From a bacterium UBP15_UBA6099 (GTDB lineage: Bacteria; UBP15; UBA6099): a stretch of 19,774 nucleotides of DNA. How positions within the stretch are numbered: position 1 is the first letter of the stretch; each line of letters starts with the position of its first letter. The notes under the pieces were generated by a model. It searched no databases and was not told the DNA's origin. It saw only the letters and a list, made by a program, of their open reading frames with translations. Shown piece after piece: positions 6,843-15,085 of this stretch. Where the stretch lies: positions 2,132 through 21,905 of the forward strand of contig DIWT01000050.1 in assembly GCA_002435745.1 (NCBI GenBank). The letters are read 5' to 3'. Position numbers and translations under genes: made by a program.

Positions 6843-7814
6843 ATGATGAGAGAGACAAAGAAAACCGGAATGACGAAGAGGGCGGCGCTTGCGCTGCTGG
6901 TCTGCGTGGCGATGTTCGCGGCGGCTTCGTGCAGCAAGAAGGCCGAGGAGCCGACGGCTCCGGCGGAGCAGGGCAAGAAAGTCATCGGCGTGTCGCTGTT
7001 AAAAGAAAACGACGATTTCTACAAGACGCTCAAGAAAGGGCTTCTTGAGACAGGCGAGAGCATGGGATATGAGATGGTGATTCTCTCCGCTGACACGGAC
7101 GAGGACAAACAGGACAAGAACGTGGACGCGCTGCTGCTGAAGAATCCGGCGGCGGTCGTGTTGTGCCCGGTGAACTCGAAGGGCGTCCACGCGATAATCA
7201 AGAAGATGGACGCGAAGGGCATACCGGTGTTCACGGCGGACATCTCCGCAGAGAAGGGCGGGGTGGTGTCGCACATCGCGTCGGACAACTACATGGGCGG
7301 ACAGATTGCCGCCGAGCGGATGGCGGAACTGGTGGGCAAGGGCGGACTTGTGACGATAATCTACCAGCCGGGCCCGGAATCGGTGGCGGCCCGCGTGAAG
7401 GGTTTCGTGGACAAAGGCTCCGAGCTCGGACTCGAATTCGTCAAGGACGCGGCAGGGCAGGTCATGCAGTACGACGGCAACGACGACCAGCAGAAGAGCG
7501 AAGAGCGCGCGAAAACGGCGATCGCCGGCAACGCCAAGCTGGCGGGCATTTTCGCGGCGAACGACAACATGGCCGCAGGCGCGGAAGCGGCGATCCTCGG
7601 AAGCAAGAGGACCGGGATAGTCCTTATCGGCTACGACGCCGCCCCGATGGCGCAGAAGAAGATCGACGGCGGTGGCGTGTGGAAGGCGGACGTTATGCAG
7701 AATCCGTTCGACATCGGAAAGATAACGGTGGAAACGATAGACAAGCATCTGAAGGGCGAGAAAGTTGAGCCGGTGGTCGGAGTCGCGGTCGGATTGTACG
7801 ACGGAGCAAAATGA
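6843..7814 (+). CDS. Sugar-binding lipoprotein of the ABC transporter (periplasmic-binding-protein type I)
   Basis: The protein has 323 residues from the first of two adjacent ATGs; aagggggaa (6832-6840) fits either, with 4 or 7 nt spacing to its G run. The signal peptide ends in a lipobox (AASC, Cys30), so the mature protein is a lipid-anchored receptor in the periplasm or outer leaflet. The mature part has the RbsB-like type I fold: KKVIGVSLLKENDDFYKTLKKGL, DKQDKNVDALLLKNPAAVVLCPV, DNYMGGQIAAERM, FAANDNMAAGA and VLIGYDAAP. GGGVWKADVMQNPFDIG near the end is characteristic of ribose/galactose/xylose receptors. The sugar cannot be fixed from sequence; the GH38 neighbour suggests mannose or a related hexose. 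A small GC hairpin (GGCGG/CCGCC, 7823-7837) follows the stop and may stabilise this mRNA segment. Confidence 0.93.
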   Translation: MMRETKKTGMTKRAALALLVCVAMFAAASCSKKAEEPTAPAEQGKKVIGVSLLKENDDFYKTLKKGLLETGESMGYEMVILSADTDEDKQDKNVDALLLKNPAAVVLCPVNSKGVHAIIKKMDAKGIPVFTADISAEKGGVVSHIASDNYMGGQIAAERMAELVGKGGLVTIIYQPGPESVAARVKGFVDKGSELGLEFVKDAAGQVMQYDGNDDQQKSEERAKTAIAGNAKLAGIFAANDNMAAGAEAAILGSKRTGIVLIGYDAAPMAQKKIDGGGVWKADVMQNPFDIGKITVETIDKHLKGEKVEPVVGVAVGLYDGAK

Positions 7815-7857
7815 CGTCGCGGGGCGGCAGTCCCGCCGAGGCCGGAAGGAATCGCTT

Positions 7858-8826
7858 ATGAAAAAAATGAGTCAGCCGGCGAGGTTCCTCACAGATAACG
7901 GCATGTATATAGTCATGGCGTTGGTCTTTGTGTATTTCGCGGTGTCGGCGCCGGGGTTTCTGACAGCGAACAACATCGCGAGAATACCGCTCCAGAGCGC
8001 GTTTGTGATACTCATCGCAACAGGAATGACGATGGTGATAATCACGGGGGGGATAGACCTTTCTGTGGGGTCGGTGGTGGCTTTCACTGCGGTGATATTT
8101 TCGCTGATACTCAGGCAGTATGCCGTCGCGGTTCCGCTGGCGATACTCGGCGCGCTCATCGCAGGGTCGACATCGGGCGCGTTCGTCGGGTTCTTCATCG
8201 TCAAGTTCAGGGTCCCGCCGTTCATAGCTACGCTGGCGATGATGACGATAGCGCGGGGGCTGGCGCGGCTGTTCGCCCAGAACTCCAAGATTTTCATAGA
8301 GAACCCGGCAATCGAGAATTACAGCGATTTCATAATGATCAAGGAGATAGCGATAACCAACGCGATAGGAGTGCCGTATCTGGTGATCCTGATGCTGGCG
8401 GTGGTGGTCTTTCTGGGGCTTTTGCTGATGAAGACCCGGTTCGGGCGGTACGTCACGGCCACCGGGGGCAACGAGGAGGCCACCAAGCTTTCAGGCGTCA
8501 GCGTCAATCAAGTGAAGTTCATGGTTTACGTCATAAACGCGTTTCTGGCGGCGGTTGTCGGCGTGATGATGGCCAGCAAGTTCATGAACGGCAACCCGGA
8601 GTTCGGGGTGATGTGGGAACTGGACGCGATAGCCGCGTGCGTGGTGGGCGGAACCAGCCTGATGGGCGGCAAGGGAAACATCTTCAAGACATTGTTCGGC
8701 GCGCTGCTGATAGGGATGCTCGACAACGGGCTACTGGCGCAGGGGCGCAGCTCTGAAATGATATACATCATCAAAGGCATAATCATCCTCGGCGCCGTAA
8801 TCATCGATCAGGTGAAGGAGAAATAG
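7858..8826 (+). CDS. Sugar ABC transporter permease (RbsC/XylH-like)
   Basis: The protein has 322 residues. The ATG at 7858 has ggaagga 7 nt upstream; the longer open frame overlaps the preceding gene and is not needed. The protein is a string of hydrophobic helices, about eight to ten, with family hallmarks GGIDLSVGSVVA (64-75), AxMTIARGLAR, and TGGNEEATKLSGV (203-215), the cytoplasmic loop that contacts the ATPase. It forms the membrane channel, probably as a homodimer, since no second permease gene is present. It closes the transporter set ATPase, receptor, permease, with a 43-nt gap before it and 77 nt before the mannosidase gene. Confidence 0.95.
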   Translation: MKKMSQPARFLTDNGMYIVMALVFVYFAVSAPGFLTANNIARIPLQSAFVILIATGMTMVIITGGIDLSVGSVVAFTAVIFSLILRQYAVAVPLAILGALIAGSTSGAFVGFFIVKFRVPPFIATLAMMTIARGLARLFAQNSKIFIENPAIENYSDFIMIKEIAITNAIGVPYLVILMLAVVVFLGLLLMKTRFGRYVTATGGNEEATKLSGVSVNQVKFMVYVINAFLAAVVGVMMASKFMNGNPEFGVMWELDAIAACVVGGTSLMGGKGNIFKTLFGALLIGMLDNGLLAQGRSSEMIYIIKGIIILGAVIIDQVKEK

Positions 8827-8844
8827 CGGCGGCGCGGATTCGTC

Positions 8845-8874
8845 CCGGATTCGCTGCTCTGACGTCGAATCCGG
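8845..8874 (+). other. Hairpin between permease and mannosidase genes
   Basis: A 9-bp stem CCGGATTCG (8845-8853) / CGAATCCGG (8866-8874) has a 12-nt loop. No T tract follows, so full termination is unlikely. A third related segment, ggattcg, lies just upstream (8837-8843) and could compete for pairing. It may protect the transporter mRNA from 3' decay or tune read-through into the mannosidase. Confidence 0.45.
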
Positions 8875-8903
8875 ATTCATTCTCTCAAAGGGCGGAATCC
8901 GAC

Positions 8904-11900
8904 ATGAAAAAGACACGGCAAAACGCGCGCCTCGCGGCGATAACGATGGCGGCGGTGGCCGCGCTCGTCTGCGGGGCCTCGGCAAAGGCGGCTCCTAGAA
9001 TGTGCGACCCTGCTTCCACTCCCACAGTGTATCTCGTCAACTATGCGCATCTCGACACCCAATGGCGGTGGTCGTACCGCGATTCCATCGACAACTATAT
9101 CGCGGACACCATGTTCGACAACTTCAGAAACTTCGCGAAGTTTCCGAACTACAGGTTCAATTTCACCGGCTCTCTCCGGTACGAGATGATGAAGGAGTAT
9201 TACCCGGAGGACTACGAGAAGGTCAAGGAGCATATCGCCGCCGGAAGATGGTTCGTGTCGGGGTCGTCGGTGGACGAGACGGACGTGAACGCGCCCTCTC
9301 CGGAATCGCTGACGCGCAATATACTTTACGGCAATCTGTTCTTCAAGAATGAGTTTGGAAAAATCAGCGAGGACTACATGCTGCCTGACTGTTTCGGGTT
9401 CCCGGCTTCCATGCCGTCAGTGCTGGCGCACGCCGGGTTGAAGGGTTTCTCGACTCAGAAACTGACGTGGGGTTCGGCGGTCGGGATTCCGTTCAACGTC
9501 GGCAAATGGATCGGGCCGGACGGAAGGCATATCATTGCGGCGTTGAATCCGGGCGCGTACGTCAGCAGTCTCAGAGAGGATTTAAGCATTAGCGACTACT
9601 GGCTTGAGCGCGCGCGCAAAAACGGAGAGGCGACAGGGTTCGCCGCAGACTTCAAATATGTGGGAGTGGGCGACAGGGGCGGCGCGGTGGATGAAGAATC
9701 GGCCTCATGGATTAACAAGTCCGTCGATGGCGAAGGCCCGCTTTGTGTCAGCGCCCGCGCCTCCGACGACATCTTTAAAGATATGAAACCTGAGCACATC
9801 GACAAACTGCCGACCTTCAAAGGCGACATGCTGCTCACCGAGCACTCCGCAGGCTCAATCACTTCTCAAGCGTACATGAAACGATGGAACAGGAAGAATG
9901 AACTGCTCGCAGACGGGGCCGAACGCGCGTCTCTCATAGCAGACTGGCTCGGCCCGATAAAATATCCGACCTTGAGATTGCGCGGATTGTGGCACAAGAT
10001 TCTTGGGCTTCAAATGCACGACATCCTTCCCGGAACCGCCATACCGGAAGCTTACGAATATTCATGGAACGATGCGGTCATAGGGCTGAACACTTCCGCG
10101 TCCATTCTGACTTCTGCGGCGGGGGCGGCAACCGGGATGCTGGACACTAATGTTCAGGGCGTTCCTGTCGTAGTGTTCAATCCTCTGAGCGCGGAGCGGG
10201 AGGACTTGGTCAGAGCGAAAGCCGACTTCGTCAGCGCGGCTCCGGCGGCGGCGAGGGTGTTCGGCCCGGACGGCGCGGAGGTTCCATCCCAGATAGTAGG
10301 CAGGTCAGGCGCGGAAATCGAAGTGTTGTTCCTTGCAAAAGTTCCGTCCTTAGGATACGCCGTGTACGATGTTCGCGCGGCGGAAGAGCCTTCTACGATT
10401 CAAACGGGGCTTTCCGTATCCGAGAAAACTATTGAGAACAATCGTTTCAGGGCTACGTTGGACGCCAACGGCGACGTCGCAAGTCTGTATGACAAAGCGA
10501 ACGGGCGCGAAGTCCTTTCCGCTCCGGCACGGCTCGAAATGATGGAGGACACTCCGAGGGAATGGCCGGCGTGGAACATCGACTGGAGCGACTGGTCGAA
10601 GCCTCCGAAAGACGCGGTGAAAGGGCCTGCCGATGTGAAGGTTCTCGAAAAAGGCCCGGCGCGCGTCGCCCTTGAAGTGACGCGCCGCCACGGTTTCTCA
10701 ACTTTCAAACAGGTGATAAGCCTCGCAGCCGGAAGCCCCGGCGACAGGCTCGAATTCGACACCACTCTCGACTGGCGCGAAAAGGAAACCACACTGAAAG
10801 CGGCGTTCCCGCTCACGGCGGCGCGCGACTCCGCGAGCTACAACCTGAAACTCGGCGTCGTTGACCGCTCGAACAACAACGAGAAAAAATACGAAGTTCC
10901 CCACCACGAGTGGTTCGACCTCACCGACGCGTCCGGCGACTACGGAATGGCCGTTCTCGAAGACAGCAAATACGCTTCGGATAAGCCGTCCGACAACGTG
11001 ATAAGGCTGACGCTAGTGCGGACGCCCGGATGTTTTTCGTATTGCGACCAAGCGACACAGGACATGGGCCGCCACAGGCTCCTTTACGCGATGGCCCCGC
11101 ACAAGGGGGACTGGCGCGAAGGCGGCGTCCACTGGCAGGCGGCGCGGCTAAACCAGCCGCTGTTGCCTTTCAGATCCGCAAAGCGGAAGGGAACGCTCGG
11201 TCGCTCGTTCTCGTTCATGAATGTCTCATCTGCTCAGGTTGCCGTGCGCGCCCTGAAGAAGGCAGAGGAATCGGATTGGATTATCGTCAGGCTTCAGGAG
11301 CTGGATGGCAAACCGGCTCCGGGCGTCGCGGTGTCTTTCGCGGCTCCCGTCATCGAGGCGAAGGAAGTTGACGGACAGGAGCGGGAGATAGGCGCGGCGA
11401 AGATTTCCAGCGGCGCGCTGTCGGTCGATATGGAGCCGTTCATAATGCGCACATTCGCGGTGAAGATAGGCGCTCCCGGCTCGACCGCCCCACAGCCGAA
11501 GTCGGTCCCGTTAGAACTTCCTCATAACTTTGCCGCCGCAACGAAAGACCGCGAGAAAAACGACGCCGGGTTCGACGGCGCGGGACTTTCTTACTCCGCC
11601 GACATGCTGCCCGGCGAGTTGACCGTGGACGGTGCGCCGTTCAAGCTGGCGGAGGGCGGAGAGGGCAAGCCGAACGCCACCGCCTGCTCGGGTCAGACCA
11701 TACTATTGCCGAAAGGCAAATATGAAAAACTATATATTCTGGCCGCCGCGACGGAAGACGGCGTGACAGGCGCTTTCAAGGCCGGCGGCTCGCGCGTTGA
11801 CATCGGAGTCCAGAAATGGAACGGTTTCATCGGCCAATGGGACAACCGGATTTGGAAAAACGACCGCGAGATTTACGGACTGCGACCGGCGTTCATTAAA

Positions 11901-13277
11901 CGCGACCCGGTGGCGTGGTACGCCTCGCACCTTCACAACAGGGACGGCTCGAACATTTCATACAACTTCACTTACATTTATAAATACGCCATAGAGCTGC
12001 CTCAGGGAGCGGAGTCGCTGGAACTTCCGAATGATCCGCGCATCAGGATTTTCGCCGCCACTGCGGTCGATGGCGCGACCGACGGCGCTTCTCCCGCGTT
12101 CCCTCTTTACGACGTGTTCGAGCCGCCGCAGGAGGACTACCCCGCTCTAAGTCCTGCGCCCGGCGAACATAAGGACACTGTTTTTGTTCACATCAATCAT
12201 CCGTGGTATTCGCAGTACGACACTCTGAAGTTCAATGTCGGCGGAGAAGTCTCGGAAGAATCGCAGACGTTCCGCTCGCCGGTAATGGTGACAGACAGGG
12301 CGGCCATATCAGCGCGCTCTTACGGCAAAGACGGCAAAGCAAGCAAAATTGCGCGGGGCGAGTACGTGGTCAACGACGTGACGCCGCCCGGCGTAAAATC
12401 GGTAGAGGCGTTCGATCTGGCCCCGGCGGCGCTGGTCAGGTTCACCGAGCCGGTGGAAAAGAAATCCGCCGAGATCGCTTCGAACTACTCTCTCGAATCT
12501 GGTCTGACTGTGACCGCAGCGGCGCTTTCCGAAGACGGACTTTCGGCGACTCTCGCCCTGTCATCCTCGCCCGCCGTCAACACGAATTACATCCTAAAAA
12601 TGGTTTCGATCAAGGATAGATCGGCCAACGCGAATGTGATTAAAGAGCCTGTCTCATTCAAGTTCGCAACGATAAGCCCCGCATACTACCTGAAGATTCG
12701 GACGAAGGACATCAGTTACAGTTTGGGAGTGCCGGGAATAAGCAGAGACTACTCTCTGGCGGGAAACCCTGCGGCGGCCGGCGGCATCTTCGGTCTGGCC
12801 CTCAGGCTGAAAGGCGAAGGCGATTACATAGTGATAAACGACCGCGCGGAACTTAATTCCTCAGAGGCCGTCACGGTGGCGGCTTGGATAAATCCGAGGG
12901 ACTGGGCTTCTGACCGGATAATCCTTCAGAAGGGCGGCGGAGACGGACAATACCGGCTGAGCGCGCGAGGCGGAAAGCTGTCGTTCTCAATATCCGGCGT
13001 CGGGGAAGCAGGCGGGGCGTTGCCCGCCCCCAAAGAGTGGAGCCATGTCGCCGCCACTTATGACGGTTGGACGATGCGCCTGTTCGTCAACGGAAATCTC
13101 GTCGATGAGAAGCCCGCCTTTGGAGCGGTTCCGTTCAGCGGCGGTCCGCTCTACATCGGATCAAAAGGCAAAGACTCAGCCCTTGGGAATTTCTTCAAAG
13201 GCGAAATGGATAAAGTTACCGTTTGGGGAGCGGCTCTGCCTGCGGAGCATATCGCAAGACTGGCCGTTAAAGAGTGA
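8904..13277 (+). CDS. Secreted GH38 alpha-mannosidase-like enzyme with Ig-like and LamG domains
   Basis: The protein has 1457 residues. ggcgga lies 7 nt before the ATG, and the N-terminus is a signal peptide with a likely cut after ASAKA (about 29). The GH38 N-terminal catalytic domain shows the zinc motif H49-x-D51 in AHLDTQWRW, the nucleophile region LPDCFGFP (D162), and MHDILPGT (H372, D373), equivalent to the conserved HHD-type motif. GH38 middle helices and beta-sandwich domains follow to about 880. Residues about 1158-1255 look like a bacterial Ig-like domain (VTPPGVKSVEAFDLAPAALV), and about 1295-1450 is a LamG/concanavalin-like module (AAWINPRDW, WSHVAATYDG, LYIGS). GH38 enzymes remove alpha-linked mannose by a retaining mechanism; here the enzyme would act outside the cytoplasm. 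The length exceeds ordinary GH38 enzymes because of the C-terminal additions. Position after the sugar transporter supports a joint catabolic role. Confidence 0.9.
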   Translation: MKKTRQNARLAAITMAAVAALVCGASAKAAPRMCDPASTPTVYLVNYAHLDTQWRWSYRDSIDNYIADTMFDNFRNFAKFPNYRFNFTGSLRYEMMKEYYPEDYEKVKEHIAAGRWFVSGSSVDETDVNAPSPESLTRNILYGNLFFKNEFGKISEDYMLPDCFGFPASMPSVLAHAGLKGFSTQKLTWGSAVGIPFNVGKWIGPDGRHIIAALNPGAYVSSLREDLSISDYWLERARKNGEATGFAADFKYVGVGDRGGAVDEESASWINKSVDGEGPLCVSARASDDIFKDMKPEHIDKLPTFKGDMLLTEHSAGSITSQAYMKRWNRKNELLADGAERASLIADWLGPIKYPTLRLRGLWHKILGLQMHDILPGTAIPEAYEYSWNDAVIGLNTSASILTSAAGAATGMLDTNVQGVPVVVFNPLSAEREDLVRAKADFVSAAPAAARVFGPDGAEVPSQIVGRSGAEIEVLFLAKVPSLGYAVYDVRAAEEPSTIQTGLSVSEKTIENNRFRATLDANGDVASLYDKANGREVLSAPARLEMMEDTPREWPAWNIDWSDWSKPPKDAVKGPADVKVLEKGPARVALEVTRRHGFSTFKQVISLAAGSPGDRLEFDTTLDWREKETTLKAAFPLTAARDSASYNLKLGVVDRSNNNEKKYEVPHHEWFDLTDASGDYGMAVLEDSKYASDKPSDNVIRLTLVRTPGCFSYCDQATQDMGRHRLLYAMAPHKGDWREGGVHWQAARLNQPLLPFRSAKRKGTLGRSFSFMNVSSAQVAVRALKKAEESDWIIVRLQELDGKPAPGVAVSFAAPVIEAKEVDGQEREIGAAKISSGALSVDMEPFIMRTFAVKIGAPGSTAPQPKSVPLELPHNFAAATKDREKNDAGFDGAGLSYSADMLPGELTVDGAPFKLAEGGEGKPNATACSGQTILLPKGKYEKLYILAAATEDGVTGAFKAGGSRVDIGVQKWNGFIGQWDNRIWKNDREIYGLRPAFIKRDPVAWYASHLHNRDGSNISYNFTYIYKYAIELPQGAESLELPNDPRIRIFAATAVDGATDGASPAFPLYDVFEPPQEDYPALSPAPGEHKDTVFVHINHPWYSQYDTLKFNVGGEVSEESQTFRSPVMVTDRAAISARSYGKDGKASKIARGEYVVNDVTPPGVKSVEAFDLAPAALVRFTEPVEKKSAEIASNYSLESGLTVTAAALSEDGLSATLALSSSPAVNTNYILKMVSIKDRSANANVIKEPVSFKFATISPAYYLKIRTKDISYSLGVPGISRDYSLAGNPAAAGGIFGLALRLKGEGDYIVINDRAELNSSEAVTVAAWINPRDWASDRIILQKGGGDGQYRLSARGGKLSFSISGVGEAGGALPAPKEWSHVAATYDGWTMRLFVNGNLVDEKPAFGAVPFSGGPLYIGSKGKDSALGNFFKGEMDKVTVWGAALPAEHIARLAVKE

Positions 13278-13292
13278 CGCCGGACTGAAATC

Positions 13293-13330
13293 GGACGGTT
13301 TTTATTCTTCACATTGCGGGCGGACCGTCC
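13293..13330. terminator. Inverted repeat between convergent genes, weak terminator candidate
   Basis: GGACGGT (13293-13299) pairs with ACCGTCC (13324-13330) across a 24-nt loop. The plus strand is T-rich afterwards (tattgtttcttctttt), although that already lies in the end of the convergent gene. The loop is long and the minus-strand side has no T tract, so confidence is low. It is the only visible candidate in the 55-nt gap. Confidence 0.28.
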
Positions 13331-13332
13331 TG

Positions 13333-15012
13333 CTATTGTTTCTTCTTTTCTCCCATTTCTTTGAATAGGGAGAACCCCGGACGGATGACGGGCAACAGCC
13401 GCATCGCCTCATTCACTTTTCCCATGACCGCGATCTCGCCCTTGCTTATCGCGCTCATAATGTTCACTTTCTGTAGCCAGAACAATCGCGCCGTCTCGGT
13501 GTGCATCCTCATCGTCACCACCGGTTCGATGTCGTTCTTTCCGAGGTTAATCGCTATCGGGTCCGCGCTGCAGTCCACAGTCAAAACGGCTTCCTCGTCT
13601 CCCCAGTTCTCGTTGAAATAAATGAATCTTACTATTATTCCTGATTTCTGAAGCTGTTCCGTGACTTTAGGGTTTAGGAAGAGTTTGCGCGCGAACTTGT
13701 CGGCCACCTTATACATTGCTTCCAGCGTTATCGCGGGTTGAGGCTCCTGCGACGGCTCGTCCGTTTTTACGGTTGAAGAAGAAGCTGGGGAGGGCGGGGC
13801 GGACGCAGCGGCGCTCGCTTCCAACGACGCTTCTCCCGCGCACGGCTCTTTTCCCGCGTATGCTTTCCTGAAGAATGCGGCCATCGATTCCTCGTCGGGC
13901 TGAACCGGGTTTGTGAACATTGTTCCGTCCATCAATGCTTTCTCCACAAGCGCCGGTATAGCTGTCTCCGGGACTTCGGCCTCATTGAGGCTCTGCGGCA
14001 GTCCTATCTGTTTTGTTAAGGCTCTAACAGCGCGTATCGCCGCCACCGCCGCGTCCCTCTGACTCATTCCGGGCGAGGCGATTCCCATTGCGGCGGCCGC
14101 AGCCGCGTACGCGCCCTCGCTCTCTTCGATATTGAATTCCATTCCGTATGCAAGAAGCAGCCCGCAAGCCGTTCCGTGCGGGACGCCGCATTCAGCCCCG
14201 CAAGCGTGCGCCGCCGCGTGAACTATCCCCACCAGCGTGTTCGAGAACGCTGTCCCTGCGCAGAAAGACGCAAGAAGCATCTCGCCTCTCGCGGCGGCGT
14301 TAGCTCCGTTCGCAACGGCGGCGGGCAGACTTCTAAATATCATCCTCGTTGCCTGAAGCGCGTTGCCCTCGCTGATCGGCTGACTATTGATCGAGTGCAG
14401 GGATTCAATCGCGTGCGCGAGCGCGTCCATCCCTGTCCCGGCGGTGACGCTCGCAGGCATGGACAGAGTGAGTTCCGGGTCGAGAATCGCCGCGCTCGGC
14501 ATTATCGCGGGATCGGAAAAACTTATTTTCAAATTGCGCGAGCGGTCTTTTATGACCGCCGCCGACGTCGCCTCGCTCCCTGTTCCGGCAGTGGTCGGAA
14601 TCGCTATCATTGGCGGGGCTTCGCCTTTCAGCACGTTCAGGCCTTCAGGCAACTCTCCGCCTTCGGACATCATTATCCTTGCGCCTTTCGCCGTGTCTAT
14701 CACGCTTCCGCCGCCCAGCGCGATTATCCCGTCCGCGCCGCAGGCTTTCGCCTGCTCGTATCCGCGCCTGACAACTTCGACTCCCGAATCCTGTGGGATA
14801 TCCGACATAACGCCGGAGAGAGAAAGCCCCTCCGTTTCGAGCGACGCTTTTATTTTTTCGGTAAGACCGGAGCTTGCGAAAAATCCGTCTATCATCAGCA
14901 ACGGTCTGGAAAGCCTCAATTTGGCGGCGACCCTTCCGACCTGATCGACGCTGCCCGCCCCGAAAACCACTCGCGGCGCGCTGATGTACTCAAAGTATTC
15001 CACGGCGCTCAT
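13333..15012 (-). CDS. Iron-containing alcohol dehydrogenase fused to an SCP2-like sterol/lipid-binding domain
   Basis: The protein has 559 residues from the ATG at 15012, preceded by gggagg; the longer frame would overlap the upstream nucleotidase gene. Residues 1-385 form a group III Fe-ADH: N-terminal FGAG, nucleotide-binding GGGSVIDTAKG (100-110), PTTAGTGSE (139-147), and metal ligands D196 and H200 (GMDALAH), H265 (VHAAAH) and H279 (VPHG), the spacing seen in FucO-type enzymes. A 40-residue Ala/Ser/Pro-rich linker (about 386-427) leads to residues 428-559, which read as an SCP2-type fold: TVDCSADPIAINLG, VVTMRMHTETARLFWLQ, SAISKGEIAVMGKVNEAMRLLPV. Fe-ADHs reduce aldehydes or oxidise alcohols with NAD(P); the lipid-binding tail suggests a hydrophobic substrate or product. 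No signal peptide, so cytoplasmic. It is the last gene of a three-gene minus-strand run. Confidence 0.88.
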   Translation of the reverse strand: MSAVEYFEYISAPRVVFGAGSVDQVGRVAAKLRLSRPLLMIDGFFASSGLTEKIKASLETEGLSLSGVMSDIPQDSGVEVVRRGYEQAKACGADGIIALGGGSVIDTAKGARIMMSEGGELPEGLNVLKGEAPPMIAIPTTAGTGSEATSAAVIKDRSRNLKISFSDPAIMPSAAILDPELTLSMPASVTAGTGMDALAHAIESLHSINSQPISEGNALQATRMIFRSLPAAVANGANAAARGEMLLASFCAGTAFSNTLVGIVHAAAHACGAECGVPHGTACGLLLAYGMEFNIEESEGAYAAAAAAMGIASPGMSQRDAAVAAIRAVRALTKQIGLPQSLNEAEVPETAIPALVEKALMDGTMFTNPVQPDEESMAAFFRKAYAGKEPCAGEASLEASAAASAPPSPASSSTVKTDEPSQEPQPAITLEAMYKVADKFARKLFLNPKVTEQLQKSGIIVRFIYFNENWGDEEAVLTVDCSADPIAINLGKNDIEPVVTMRMHTETARLFWLQKVNIMSAISKGEIAVMGKVNEAMRLLPVIRPGFSLFKEMGEKKKQ

Positions 15013-15085
15013 AAACCCTCCCGATACCGAATTTCGCGCAAAGCGCTTGTTTAGTATATCCTTTGCAGGGCGGCGGCGGCAATTC

